Part shown: one piece after another, positions 20,169-29,506 of the stretch
Layout of the letters: each line of letters starts with the position of its first letter
How positions within the stretch are numbered: the stretch's first letter is position 1
Assembly: GCA_047291315.1 (NCBI GenBank)
Contig: JBDPYZ010000006.1
Location: 1-64,000 of the forward strand
Length of the DNA: 64,000 nt
Direction: 5' to 3'
Source: Arsenophonus fragariae
GTDB taxonomy: Bacteria; Pseudomonadota; Gammaproteobacteria; Enterobacterales; Enterobacteriaceae
Position numbers and translations under genes: made by a program
Notes under the pieces: generated by a model
What the model was told of the DNA's origin: nothing
Database searches by the model: none
The model's input: the letters and a program-made list of their open reading frames with translations, nothing else

Positions 20169-21179
20169 ATGACAGAAGGTTGGAATATTGCACTATTAGG
20201 CGCGACAGGTGCGGTTGGTGAAGCCCTATTAAGTTTATTACAAGAACGCCAGTTTCCTGTTGGTGAGTTATTTCTATTAGCCAGTGAAAATAGTGCCGGC
20301 GAAAGTATCCGTTTTAATGGAAAACAGCACTCTGTCATGGATGTTCTGTTATTTGATTGGACGAAGGCACAAATAGCTTTTTTTGTTGCTGGTAAAGAAG
20401 CCTCTGCCCGTTATGCAGAGCAAGCAGCACAAGACGGTTGTATTGTGATTGATAGCAGTGGCTTATTTGCGCAGGAGCTGGATATACCTTTAGTCGTGCC
20501 GAGTGTTAATCCCAGTGTATTGGCTGATTATCGTAACCGTAATATTATTTCTATTGCTGATAGTTATGTCAGTCAATTGCTAGTCGCTATTAAACCGTTA
20601 ATTAATGTTGCCGGTATTGAACGTTTAATATTAACCAATCTATTTTCGGTTTCAGTGCATGGTAAAAGTGCGGTGGATGAATTGGTAGGACAAAGTGCTC
20701 GATTATTAAATGGGTTACCCATTGATAATGAGTGTTTTACTAAACAGCTAGCATTTAATTTATTACCATTATTAAGTGATGATGAAGGCTCTGCACCGCA
20801 AGAGCGCAGTTTAGTTGATCAAATGCGTAAGATTTTACAGAATGATGGATTATCCATCATTGTCAGTTGTTTACAAGCACCGGTTTTTTATGGCAATGCA
20901 CAAGTAGTTCATGTAGAAACATTACGTCCAATGACCGTACAAGAAGCCTGGCAAGAAATTGCTCAATTTGATGATATTCAGTTGGTTAGAGAAGATGATT
21001 TTCCAACTCAAGTAACCGATGCTTCAGGTAGTGATCGATTAAGTATCGGTTGTATTCGTAATGATTATGGTGCACCTGAGATATTACAGTTTTGGTCGGT
21101 TGCCGATAATACTCGATTTGGCGGTGCTCGAATGTTAATAGAAACTGCGGAGCGATTAGTGCAGGAGCAATATTATTAA
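20169..21179 (+). CDS. usg: Usg, aspartate-semialdehyde dehydrogenase-like protein
   Basis: The 336-residue protein starts MTEGWNIALLGATGAVGEAL, giving the GATGAVG nucleotide-binding motif; the 20169 ATG matches the E. coli start and an upstream in-frame ATG is disregarded. In place of the NCTT active-site segment of Asd it reads NRNIISIADSYVSQ, without the catalytic cysteine, as in other Usg proteins, so it is not expected to be an aspartate-semialdehyde dehydrogenase. Function is unknown. Its TAA overlaps the truA ATG (TAATG), implying translational coupling. Confidence 0.92.
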   Translation: MTEGWNIALLGATGAVGEALLSLLQERQFPVGELFLLASENSAGESIRFNGKQHSVMDVLLFDWTKAQIAFFVAGKEASARYAEQAAQDGCIVIDSSGLFAQELDIPLVVPSVNPSVLADYRNRNIISIADSYVSQLLVAIKPLINVAGIERLILTNLFSVSVHGKSAVDELVGQSARLLNGLPIDNECFTKQLAFNLLPLLSDDEGSAPQERSLVDQMRKILQNDGLSIIVSCLQAPVFYGNAQVVHVETLRPMTVQEAWQEIAQFDDIQLVREDDFPTQVTDASGSDRLSIGCIRNDYGAPEILQFWSVADNTRFGGARMLIETAERLVQEQYY

Positions 21180-21994
21180 TGTTGGAGAAGCAACCCCCTG
21201 TGTCGATGACTAAAATTGCATTAGGCATTGAGTATGATGGTAGTCATTATTATGGTTGGCAGCGTCAACAACAGGTAAAAAGTATACAAGCTTGTTTGGA
21301 GTTTGCGCTAACTAAAGTCGCCAATGAGTCTATCCAGGTCTATTGCGCAGGTCGTACTGATGCGGGTGTGCATGCCACAGGTCAAGTGATCCATTTTGAA
21401 ACATCTGTGATACGTAAAAACTCTGCTTGGACGATGGGCGTTAATAGCTATTTACCCGATGACATTGCTGTACGTTGGAGCAAAATTGTTATGCCAGATT
21501 TTCATGCTCGTTTTAGTGCCACCGCGCGTCGATATCGTTATATTATTTTCAATCATCGTTATCGACCAGCGATATTAGCAGCAGGCGTTACCCACTATCA
21601 TGCACCCTTAAATGTTGAGAAAATGCATATTGCAGCGCAGGCTTTGGTTGGGGAGCAGGATTTTACTTCATTTAGAGCTATTCAGTGTCAATCTAAATCG
21701 CCTTGGCGTAAAATAAAGCATGTTCACGTCAACCGTTATGGTGACTATATTGTGGTTGATATTAAAGCCAATGCATTTGTTCATCATATGGTGCGCAATA
21801 TAGTTGGCAGTTTGCTTGCCATAGGGTGTGGTGAGCAGGATATTAGCTGGATAGCAGAGCTTTTAGCATTGAAAGATAGAACAAAAGCAGTGGCAACTGC
21901 AAAAGCAGAAGGGCTCTACTTAGTTGTTGTTGATTATCCCTCAAAATATAAATTACCTAAAACGACCATAGGACCGCTTTTTTTACCAGAATAA
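21179..21994 (+). CDS. truA: tRNA pseudouridine(38-40) synthase
   Basis: The 271-residue product (E. coli 270) has the catalytic aspartate in CAGRTDAGVHATGQV (about residue 60), the ARFSATARRYRY segment and NAFVHHMVRNIVGSL, all TruA signatures. It makes pseudouridine at positions 38-40 of the anticodon arm of many tRNAs. Start overlaps the usg stop. Confidence 0.95.
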   Translation: MLEKQPPVSMTKIALGIEYDGSHYYGWQRQQQVKSIQACLEFALTKVANESIQVYCAGRTDAGVHATGQVIHFETSVIRKNSAWTMGVNSYLPDDIAVRWSKIVMPDFHARFSATARRYRYIIFNHRYRPAILAAGVTHYHAPLNVEKMHIAAQALVGEQDFTSFRAIQCQSKSPWRKIKHVHVNRYGDYIVVDIKANAFVHHMVRNIVGSLLAIGCGEQDISWIAELLALKDRTKAVATAKAEGLYLVVVDYPSKYKLPKTTIGPLFLPE

Positions 21995-22051
21995 TGCATT
22001 TAATTTTGTGTTTAATTACGCAGTGCTTAAGTTGCCAACCATTGGATTTTT

Positions 22052-22720
22052 ATGGAATTTATTATTGATTTTATTATACACATCGATTTTCATTTAGATG
22101 AGTTAGTTGCTAAGTATGGCATTTGGCTATATGCCATTTTATTTTTGATAGTATTTTGTGAAACTGGATTAATTGTTACTCCTTTTTTACCTGGTGACTC
22201 CTTATTATTTGTTGGCGGGGCATTAACGGCACTGGAGAGTAATGATTTAAATGTTCATTTAATGGTAGTATTAATAATTATTGCTGCGATTATTGGTGAT
22301 GTTGTTAATTATACTATTGGTCGCTTATTCGGCAAGCGTCTATTTAGTCATCCCGATTCAAAAATTTTTCGGCGAGTCTATTTGGAAAAAACTTACCAAT
22401 TCTATGAAAAAGATGGTGGTAAAGCGATTATTTTAGCTAGATTTATACCTATTATTAGAACGTTTGCTCCATTTGTGGCAGGAATGGGAAAAATGTCGTA
22501 TCGGCATTTTGCTTTTTATAATATGGTAGGGGCTTTATTATGGGTTCTATTATTTACTTATGCGGGTTACTTTTTTGGTGATTTGCCAATTGTTCAGCAG
22601 AATTTAAAATTATTAATTCTGGCAATTATTTTAATTTCTATTCTGCCGGGTATTATTGATATTTGGCGCTATCGTCGAGCATCAATTAAAGAAAAACAGG
22701 TTGCTAAACCAAAAAAATAG
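22052..22720 (+). CDS. dedA: DedA-family membrane protein
   Basis: The 222-residue protein has several membrane segments and the DedA/VTT signatures: FCETGLIVTPFLPGDSLLF, the DVVNYTIGRLFGKRLF region, then ILARFIPIIRTFAPFVAGMG. DedA proteins belong to a lipid-transporter superfamily involved in undecaprenyl phosphate or phospholipid translocation and membrane potential. Position between truA and accD matches E. coli. Confidence 0.92.
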   Translation: MEFIIDFIIHIDFHLDELVAKYGIWLYAILFLIVFCETGLIVTPFLPGDSLLFVGGALTALESNDLNVHLMVVLIIIAAIIGDVVNYTIGRLFGKRLFSHPDSKIFRRVYLEKTYQFYEKDGGKAIILARFIPIIRTFAPFVAGMGKMSYRHFAFYNMVGALLWVLLFTYAGYFFGDLPIVQQNLKLLILAIILISILPGIIDIWRYRRASIKEKQVAKPKK

Positions 22721-22835
22721 ATAGTTATTAGCAGGTTTGATCAGTTTTTTATCCATTATGTGCTTTGGCATTGTAGTTTAATGATTAACATAATAATGAG
22801 ACTGGTAATGTAATTTCAGACAGAAAGGTCTATTA

Positions 22836-23789
22836 ATGAGCTGGATTGAAAAAATTCTTAATAAACGCAATATTACCCAGACCCGTAAAGCGAGTATCCC
22901 TGAAGGGGTTTGGACTAAATGTGATAGCTGTGGGCAAGTACTGTATCATGCTGAATTGGAAAGTAATTTAGCCGTATGTCCAAAATGTGATCATCATATG
23001 CGTATTTCCGCCCGTCAGCGCCTAGCCTCTTTTCTTGATGAAGGAGCCACGGCTGAATTAGGTAGTGAATTAGAACCTAAAGATATTTTGAAATTTCGTG
23101 ATTCAAAGAAATACAAAGATCGCATATCAGCGGCACAGAAAGCGACACATGAAAAAGATGCTTTAATTGTGATGAAAGGCACGCTTAAAGGTATGCCGGT
23201 TATCGTAGCAGCTTTTGAATTTGCTTTTATGGGCGGCTCCATGGCTTCGGTTGTTGGCGCACGTTTTGTGCGTGCGGTTGAGCAAGCGCTGGAAGATAAT
23301 TGTCCGTTAGTTTGTTTTTCTGCCAGTGGCGGTGCTCGTATGCAAGAAGCGTTAATGTCGTTGATGCAAATGGCAAAGACCAGTGCGGTACTGGCGGAGA
23401 TGCAGGAACGAGGTCTTCCCTATATTTCAGTACTTACAGATCCAACCATGGGTGGTGTATCAGCCAGTTTGGCCATGTTAGGGGATATTAATGTTGCCGA
23501 GCCTAAAGCACTGATTGGTTTTGCTGGTCCACGGGTTATTGAGCAAACTGTACGTGAAAAATTGCCACCAGGTTTTCAACGTAGTGAATTACTGATTGAA
23601 AAAGGCGCAATTGATATGATTGTCAGACGGCCTGAAATGCGGGATAAATTAGCAGAAATACTGGCTATGTTAACTCATCAAAACGTTCAAGACGCAAGTC
23701 AAATGGATGTTATTATCTTAGTTGACGATGATCTGGAGCCTTCATATCGTGAGAAACCCGAAATTGACAACAAATCCGATCAAAAATGA
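22836..23789 (+). CDS. accD: Acetyl-CoA carboxylase carboxyltransferase beta subunit
   Basis: The 317-residue protein has the N-terminal zinc finger with cysteines at about residues 29, 32, 48 and 51 (CDSCG...CPKC). The crotonase-fold core follows with FEFAFMGGSMASVVGA, SASGGARMQEALMSLMQMAK and GVSASLAMLGD. With AccA it transfers carboxyl from biotin to acetyl-CoA to make malonyl-CoA. The C-terminus is about 13 residues longer than in E. coli (304). folC begins 20 bases after its stop. Confidence 0.95.
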   Translation: MSWIEKILNKRNITQTRKASIPEGVWTKCDSCGQVLYHAELESNLAVCPKCDHHMRISARQRLASFLDEGATAELGSELEPKDILKFRDSKKYKDRISAAQKATHEKDALIVMKGTLKGMPVIVAAFEFAFMGGSMASVVGARFVRAVEQALEDNCPLVCFSASGGARMQEALMSLMQMAKTSAVLAEMQERGLPYISVLTDPTMGGVSASLAMLGDINVAEPKALIGFAGPRVIEQTVREKLPPGFQRSELLIEKGAIDMIVRRPEMRDKLAEILAMLTHQNVQDASQMDVIILVDDDLEPSYREKPEIDNKSDQK

Positions 23790-23808
23790 GAAGACATCTG
23801 ACCTCTTG

Positions 23809-25095
23809 ATGAAGCCAGGGGCGACCTCTTCTTTAGCTACCTGGTTAAATTATTTAGCCAATCAGCATAATAAAATTATCGATATGGGACTGGATCGTGT
23901 TGGTGTCGTTGCTAGTCAATTGGATCTTTTACATCCGGCTCTGAAAGTTGTTACTGTTGCAGGAACAAATGGTAAAGGGACCACCTGCCATACACTGGAA
24001 TCTATTTTAATTGAAGTAGGATTAAAAGTCGGAGTTTATAGCTCTCCACATCTGTTGGATTATACTGAGCGTGTTAGGATCCAAGGTAAGATGTTGCCTG
24101 AAGAGAAATTTTGCTGCGTTTTTGCTGATATTGAATCTAAACGCGGCTCAACTACGCTTACCTATTTTGAATATGGTACCTTAGCTGCTTTGCAGTTATT
24201 TAAACAAGCTAAACTTGATGTGGTTATTTTAGAAGTCGGTTTGGGTGGACGATTAGATGCAACCAATATTGTGGATGCGAATATTGCTGCGATTACTAGC
24301 ATTGCATTGGATCACATGGATTGGCTTGGTAGTGATCGTGAGCAGATTGGCTATGAAAAGGCCGGTATTTTTCGGTCAGGGTGCTATGCGGTTGTGGGTG
24401 AACCTGATATGCCGAAGTCGATTAATGAGGTAGCTCAGACCCTTGGCGCAAAGTTATTTTGTTGTGGAGTAGATTGGCAATTTGAGCCACAGAATGATCA
24501 TTGGCATTGGCAATCTCATGATCACGAATTTAAACAGTTACCTTTGCCAAATGTTCCACTGGCGAATGCTGCAACAGCATTGGCCATTATTGATTGTTTA
24601 ATCAAAGAGGGTGATGCTATTAGTCAGGTCATATCATTGCACGCTATCCACCAGGGATTAATCAAGGCAAAATTACCAGGACGTTTTCAAATTATCTGTG
24701 AGCAACCTTGTGTAATTTTAGATGTTGCGCATAATCCCCATGCGGCGGCTTATTTAGCCGATAGATTATCTAACTTGCCCAGGCAGAAAAATACTAAAGT
24801 TTATGCAATTATAGCTATGTTAGCCGATAAAGATATAAAAAGTACTTTATCTTATCTGGCTCCTCAAGTTGATAAATGGTATCTCGCATCATTAAATGGA
24901 ATATGCGGCGCTGATGTTGGACAATTAGCACAATATGTTGACTCACCATACCAATTTGATACGGTTAAAGATGCCTGGTTGCAGGTAATGGGGGAGGCTA
25001 ACAAGCAGGATATTGTGGTGGTTTGTGGCTCATTTCACACCGTCGCTGAGGTTATGGAACTACAGACAAATGAGGAAAGCTTAAGTGGCCAGTAA
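23809..25095 (+). CDS. folC: Bifunctional folylpolyglutamate/dihydrofolate synthase
   Basis: From ATG 23809 the product is 428 residues (E. coli 422). It has the Mur-ligase P-loop VAGTNGKGTTCHTLES, the EVGLGGRLDATN segment, SIALDHMDWLG and DVAHNPHAAAYL. It adds glutamate to dihydropteroate and extends polyglutamate tails on folates. The frame is open further upstream into accD, but the 23809 start best fits the family. dedD begins inside its last codons. Confidence 0.93.
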   Translation: MKPGATSSLATWLNYLANQHNKIIDMGLDRVGVVASQLDLLHPALKVVTVAGTNGKGTTCHTLESILIEVGLKVGVYSSPHLLDYTERVRIQGKMLPEEKFCCVFADIESKRGSTTLTYFEYGTLAALQLFKQAKLDVVILEVGLGGRLDATNIVDANIAAITSIALDHMDWLGSDREQIGYEKAGIFRSGCYAVVGEPDMPKSINEVAQTLGAKLFCCGVDWQFEPQNDHWHWQSHDHEFKQLPLPNVPLANAATALAIIDCLIKEGDAISQVISLHAIHQGLIKAKLPGRFQIICEQPCVILDVAHNPHAAAYLADRLSNLPRQKNTKVYAIIAMLADKDIKSTLSYLAPQVDKWYLASLNGICGADVGQLAQYVDSPYQFDTVKDAWLQVMGEANKQDIVVVCGSFHTVAEVMELQTNEESLSGQ

Positions 25096-25702
25096 GTTTC
25101 AAAACCGTTTGGTCGGAACTATTGTTATTGTTGCAGTTGGTGTTATTGTATTACCCGTATTATTGGATGGTAATAAGAAATATAATGAGACTGAATTTGC
25201 AGCTATCCCTTTGGTGCCTAAAGCCAGTGATGAATATGAAATTGAACCTATTGCGCCAATTAATCCTAAACCACTAGCGATACCCTCAGAGAGCGCTGCG
25301 GAAGCAATGATTTCTGATGCCATTTCTGATTCGAAGGCTAAATTAGCAGATAGTCTGTCTGCTCGACAACAAGCAAACCCTAAGCCAGCAGTCAAAGTTG
25401 AAAAACCAGCGTTAGTGCCAGAAAAAAACACTAAGGCGAATGAGAAAACTCAAGCACCGCTGGGTCGGGCTTATGTTATTCAGTTGGGCGTACTGAAAAA
25501 TGCAGCAAAAGTGGAAGAGATTATTGCAAGATTACGTTTATCTGGTTATCAGGTCTACACAGAGCCATCATTACCGGTTAATGGTCAATTGACACGAATT
25601 TTTATTGGTCCAAATGTTTCGAGAGAAAAACTGCAGTCCAGTTTGTCGGAATTGAAAGATTTAACCGATTTACAAGGTCAAATACGGAGTTATAAACCTT
25701 AA
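25085..25702 (+). CDS. dedD: DedD, SPOR-domain cell division protein
   Basis: The 205-residue protein starts at GTG (MASKFQNRLVGT), overlapping the end of folC by 11 bases. It has one N-terminal membrane helix (about residues 9-27), a proline/alanine/lysine-rich linker (about 40-125), and a C-terminal SPOR domain beginning AYVIQLGVLKNAAKVEEI. SPOR domains bind denuded septal peptidoglycan, and DedD helps septal constriction. Linker slightly shorter than in E. coli (220 residues). Confidence 0.93.
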   Translation: MASKFQNRLVGTIVIVAVGVIVLPVLLDGNKKYNETEFAAIPLVPKASDEYEIEPIAPINPKPLAIPSESAAEAMISDAISDSKAKLADSLSARQQANPKPAVKVEKPALVPEKNTKANEKTQAPLGRAYVIQLGVLKNAAKVEEIIARLRLSGYQVYTEPSLPVNGQLTRIFIGPNVSREKLQSSLSELKDLTDLQGQIRSYKP

Positions 25703-25822
25703 AATGAATATGTACTAATAGAAAAAGCATATTGATACTAAACAATTATATTAATTCGTTACGCGGCGATCATGATTTATATTTTCGGCGCAACTTATTG
25801 CGAATTTTCAGCAAAATATCTA

Positions 25823-25838
25823 ACGCAAACGTTTTCTT
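25823..25838 (+). promoter_or_regulatory. PurR operator upstream of cvpA-purF
   Basis: ACGCAAACGTTTTCTT matches the purine-repressor consensus ACGCAAACGTTTTCnT at every fixed position, 54 bases before the cvpA start. The same operator controls cvpA-purF in E. coli. Confidence 0.88.
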
Positions 25839-25892
25839 TTTTTGCTAAAATGCGTTCGGCCATGCTGAATGTTTAATTTTTGGATTAAAATT

Positions 25893-26396
25893 ATGGTTTG
25901 GATTGATTACGCTATTATTGCCATTATTGGTTTTTCTTCCTTGGTGAGTTTTATTCGTGGTTTTGTACGAGAAGCTTTGTCACTCATTACTTGGGGTTGT
26001 GCTTTTTTTGTTGCTAACCAATTTTATCCTTATCTGACGGTTTATCTCACTCGCTTCGACGACAGGCTGATCAGGAATGGTATTGCTATTGCGATCTTAT
26101 TTATCGCAACTTTAATTGTGGGTGCCGTAGTCAATTATGTGATTAGTTCGTTAGTTGAGCGAACTGGATTGTCGGGCACTGATCGGGTATTAGGCGTCTG
26201 TTTTGGAGTATTGCGCGGTATACTAATTGTGTCGGTCATCTTGTTTTTCCTGGATACTTTTACACCCTTGCCAAAAAGTGAAGATTGGCAAAGTTCTGAA
26301 TTGATACCCCAATTTAGTCATATTATTAGATGGTTTTTTGATTATTTAAAAAATGCGTCAAGTTTTTTACCGGAAAATATCAATCCGCTTGGCTGA
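25893..26396 (+). CDS. cvpA: CvpA, colicin V production / membrane protein
   Basis: From ATG 25893 the 167-residue product begins MVWIDYAIIAIIGFSS and matches the E. coli CvpA start and length (162). It has four predicted membrane helices, with FIRGFVREALSLITWG and GLSGTDRVLGVCFGVLRG as conserved segments. It is required for colicin V production and for envelope homeostasis. An upstream in-frame ATG (25869) is less likely. It is the first gene of the purR-controlled operon with purF. Confidence 0.93.
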   Translation: MVWIDYAIIAIIGFSSLVSFIRGFVREALSLITWGCAFFVANQFYPYLTVYLTRFDDRLIRNGIAIAILFIATLIVGAVVNYVISSLVERTGLSGTDRVLGVCFGVLRGILIVSVILFFLDTFTPLPKSEDWQSSELIPQFSHIIRWFFDYLKNASSFLPENINPLG

Positions 26397-26410
26397 TGAG
26401 GAAAAAATAG

Positions 26411-27922
26411 ATGTGCGGTATTGTCGGTATTGCTGGTTTTACACTAGTTAACCAATCAATTTATGATGCGCTAACAGTGCTTCAACATCGTGGGCAAGAT
26501 GCTGCAGGTATTGCAACAATTGATGAAAATAATCAATTTCGCTTACGTAAATCGAATGGTTTAGTAGAAGATGTGTTTGCGGCCCGCCATATGCTGCGTT
26601 TGCGGGGCAAAATGGGAATTGGTCATGTGCGTTACCCAACTTCGGGTAGTTCCAGTGCTTCCGAAGCGCAACCTTTTTATGTTAATTCTCCTTTTGGCAT
26701 TACATTGACCCATAATGGTAATTTGACCAATGCTCATCAATTAAAAAAAACGCTATTTGAAACGGCCCGTCGTCATGTAAATACTTCTTCTGATTCAGAG
26801 ATCTTGCTCAATGTCCTTGCTCATGAACTGGATCAATTTGATCATTTTCCTCTGACTGCAGAAGATATTTTTACCGCTATTGCTGCAATGCATAACAAAG
26901 TTTGTGGAGCTTATGCTTGTGTCGCAATGATTATTGGTCATGGTTTAGTCGCATTTCGTGACCCGTTTGGTATTCGCCCTTTGGTACTTGGTAAGCGCAC
27001 ATTGAAAGAAGAGCAAAATGAGTATATGGTTGCTTCGGAAAGTGTCGCTTTAGATACCCTTGGTTTTGAATTTTTGCGTGATGTTGCGCCAGGTGAAGCG
27101 ATTTACATTACTGAGCAGGGACAACTATTTACCCGTCAATGTGCAGAAAATCCACAGTTAACTCCTTGTTTGTTTGAGTTTGTCTATTTTGCCCGACCAG
27201 ATTCTTTTATCGATAAAATTTCGGTTAATAAGGCTCGTTTGCGCATGGGGCAAAAATTGGGCGCCAAAATTGCCCGCCAATGGCAGGATTTGGATATTGA
27301 TGTTGTGATTCCGATCCCTGAAACTTCCTGTGATAGTGCGCTGGAAATCGCCTACATTTTGGGTAAACCCTATCGACAAGGTTTTGTTAAAAATCGTTAT
27401 GTGGGGCGTACTTTTATCATGCCGGGGCAGCAAGAAAGACGTAGGTCGGTGCGTCGTAAGCTGAATGTTAATCGAGCTGAATTCCGCGATAAAAATGTTT
27501 TATTAGTCGATGACTCCATTGTACGTGGAACAACCTCTGAACAAATCGTTGAGTTAGCGCGCGAAGCAGGGGCAAAAAAGGTCTATTTTGCTTCGGCATC
27601 ACCAGAAGTTCGTTTTCCAAATGTTTATGGTATTGATATGCCGTCTGCCAATGAGTTGATTGCCCATGGGCGTGAAGTAGATGAAATTCGTCAACTTATT
27701 GGTGTGGATGATTTAATTTTCCAAGATCTTACTGATCTGATTGCCGCAGTTAGAGAGGAAAATCCAGATATTACCACTTTTGAATGTTCGGTATTTAATG
27801 GTATTTATGTCACTAAGGATATTGATCAAGCTTATCTGGATTATCTGGAAAATCTCCGTAAGAATGATCAGATAAAAGAACATAATGAAATTGAAAATTT
27901 GGAAATTTACAACGAAGGCTAA
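26411..27922 (+). CDS. purF: Amidophosphoribosyltransferase
   Basis: The 503-residue protein (E. coli 505) begins MCGIVGIAG, giving the N-terminal cysteine nucleophile of the glutaminase domain after Met removal. It has HVRYPTSG and THNGNLTN in that domain, and the PRPP-binding loop VLLVDDSIVRGTTSEQI in the phosphoribosyltransferase half. It performs the first committed step of purine synthesis. It lies 14 bases after cvpA. Confidence 0.96.
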   Translation: MCGIVGIAGFTLVNQSIYDALTVLQHRGQDAAGIATIDENNQFRLRKSNGLVEDVFAARHMLRLRGKMGIGHVRYPTSGSSSASEAQPFYVNSPFGITLTHNGNLTNAHQLKKTLFETARRHVNTSSDSEILLNVLAHELDQFDHFPLTAEDIFTAIAAMHNKVCGAYACVAMIIGHGLVAFRDPFGIRPLVLGKRTLKEEQNEYMVASESVALDTLGFEFLRDVAPGEAIYITEQGQLFTRQCAENPQLTPCLFEFVYFARPDSFIDKISVNKARLRMGQKLGAKIARQWQDLDIDVVIPIPETSCDSALEIAYILGKPYRQGFVKNRYVGRTFIMPGQQERRRSVRRKLNVNRAEFRDKNVLLVDDSIVRGTTSEQIVELAREAGAKKVYFASASPEVRFPNVYGIDMPSANELIAHGREVDEIRQLIGVDDLIFQDLTDLIAAVREENPDITTFECSVFNGIYVTKDIDQAYLDYLENLRKNDQIKEHNEIENLEIYNEG

Positions 27923-27947
27923 CTTGTTATTATATTATGAATTAAGT

Positions 27948-27994
27948 TAGACTTCATCGGATATCGTTAAATCTACAATACTGAAGTCTATTTT
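27948..27994 (+). terminator. Possible terminator after purF
   Basis: A 9-bp perfect inverted repeat (TAGACTTCA / TGAAGTCTA) with a 25-base loop is followed by TTTT, 25 bases after the purF stop. The long loop makes it a weaker candidate. Confidence 0.4.
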
Positions 27995-28014
27995 ATAGTT
28001 ATTATTGAGCAAAA

Positions 28015-28590
28015 ATGATGCAGAGAATAATTATCGGATTAACAGGTGCCAGTGGTGTGATTTACGGTATTCGTTTACTTGAAGTTTTGCGTTCTGTTGC
28101 TGATGTTGAAACCCATTTAATTGTTAGCTCAGCCGCCAAGCAAACCCTAGCGTTGGAGACGATCTACAGTTTGCGTGATGTTCAAACAATGGCAGATGTT
28201 GTTTATGATAATAGGGATATTGCCGCGGCAATTTCTTCTGGTTCGTTTATAACTTCCGGTATGATTATTATGCCGTGTTCAATAAAAACATTATCTGGTA
28301 TTGCGAATAGTTATAACGATATGTTAATTGCGCGCGCGGCGGATGTGATTTTGAAAGAGAAACGTAAATTGATATTGGGTGTTAGGGAAACCCCTTTACA
28401 TCTAGGTCATTTGAGATTAATGATGAGGGTTATAGAGATTGGCGCGATAATTTTCCCACCGATGCCGGCCTTTTATCATCAGCCAAAAACAATACAGGAT
28501 ATTGTCGATCAAACTGTCAATCGCGTATTAGATCAATATGGTATAACTTTACCCAAAACTTTGTTTACTCGTTGGCGGGATGTTAATTAA
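28015..28590 (+). CDS. ubiX: Flavin prenyltransferase UbiX
   Basis: The 191-residue protein (E. coli 189) has the flavin-binding LTGASGVIYGIRLLEVL start, SSGSFITSGMIIMPCSIKTLSGI, and the RETPLHLGHLRLM motif. It prenylates FMN to make the cofactor of the UbiD decarboxylase in ubiquinone synthesis. Two adjacent ATG codons (28015, 28018) are possible starts. Its end overlaps the convergent yfcH by 8 bases. In E. coli argT-hisJQMP lies between these two genes; it is absent here. Confidence 0.94.
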   Translation: MMQRIIIGLTGASGVIYGIRLLEVLRSVADVETHLIVSSAAKQTLALETIYSLRDVQTMADVVYDNRDIAAAISSGSFITSGMIIMPCSIKTLSGIANSYNDMLIARAADVILKEKRKLILGVRETPLHLGHLRLMMRVIEIGAIIFPPMPAFYHQPKTIQDIVDQTVNRVLDQYGITLPKTLFTRWRDVN

Positions 28591-29506
28591 TTGTCTTTTC
28601 CGATGAAGTTAACAGTAATGATTCTAACGCTTCTTTTAGCTCAATATAGTGAAATTTAAATCCTGCCTCTTTAAGCCGCTTTGGAAGGGCTTGCTGTCCA
28701 CCTAATATTAATGCGGCTGCTTCTCCCATAATCGATTTAATAATAAATTCTGGGGTTCTAATCAGTGCGGGGCGATTAAGAACTTCGGCCAGGATGGCAC
28801 TAAACTGATCATTATGCACGGGATAGGGGGAAGTAATATTAAATGCGCCAGATAATGTAGGCGTCTCAAGTAGGTAAAAAATAGCATTGAGCATATCATC
28901 AATATGGATCCAGGGAATATATTGTTTGCCTTTACCGATTGGCCCGCCTAACCCGGTTTTAAATATAGGTAACAATTTTTTCAGTACACCGCCTTCTTTA
29001 GCTAGTACGACTCCTATGCGTAATAAACAAACCCGTGTCTTATCACTTTCAGCTTGCAATGCCAAGGATTCCCATTTTTGGCATAATTGATTAGTGAATT
29101 CGGCATGTGGTATATCAGATTCAGTTACCACTGCTTGTCCCTGATCACCATAATAGCCGACAGCTGAGCCAGAAATAAAAGTTTTTGGTGGTTTTTTGCT
29201 AGCATTAATCAGTTGGCTTAAGCGTTCTGTCATTTTCCAGCGGCTTTCACACAAGATTATTTTTTGTTCTTTAGTCCAGGGTTTATCTGCAATAGGCCCG
29301 CCTGCAAGATTAATAATGGCATCAAAACCATCAAGATTATTAATCTTATTTAAGCTTGTCAGACAATCAACATGTCGCCCAAATAGCGTGTAAACTTTTT
29401 GGCATGATCGACTCAATACGGTGATGGTATGTGAATGTATAACAAGTTGTTGAACAAGCTGTGAGCCAATTAAGCCGGTACTGCCAGTAATAAAAATCCG
29501 CATCAT
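28583..29506 (-). CDS. yfcH: TIGR01777-family NAD-dependent epimerase (YfcH)
   Basis: The 307-residue protein starts with the Rossmann motif GSTGLIGSQLVQQL. It contains IINLAGGPIADKPW, SGSAVGYYGDQG, the YIPWIHIDDM segment and a C-terminal LGGQQALPKRLKEAGF. This is the extended SDR (SDR39U1/YfcH) group; the physiological substrate is unknown. Length matches E. coli (297). The adjacent codon 29503 is an alternative start. Confidence 0.92.
   Translation of the reverse strand: MMRIFITGSTGLIGSQLVQQLVIHSHTITVLSRSCQKVYTLFGRHVDCLTSLNKINNLDGFDAIINLAGGPIADKPWTKEQKIILCESRWKMTERLSQLINASKKPPKTFISGSAVGYYGDQGQAVVTESDIPHAEFTNQLCQKWESLALQAESDKTRVCLLRIGVVLAKEGGVLKKLLPIFKTGLGGPIGKGKQYIPWIHIDDMLNAIFYLLETPTLSGAFNITSPYPVHNDQFSAILAEVLNRPALIRTPEFIIKSIMGEAAALILGGQQALPKRLKEAGFKFHYIELKEALESLLLTSSEKTIN

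Noticed and set aside
25099..25431. 110-codon minus-strand frame over dedD
   Set aside because: It is antisense to a well-supported SPOR-domain gene and follows its codon pattern.
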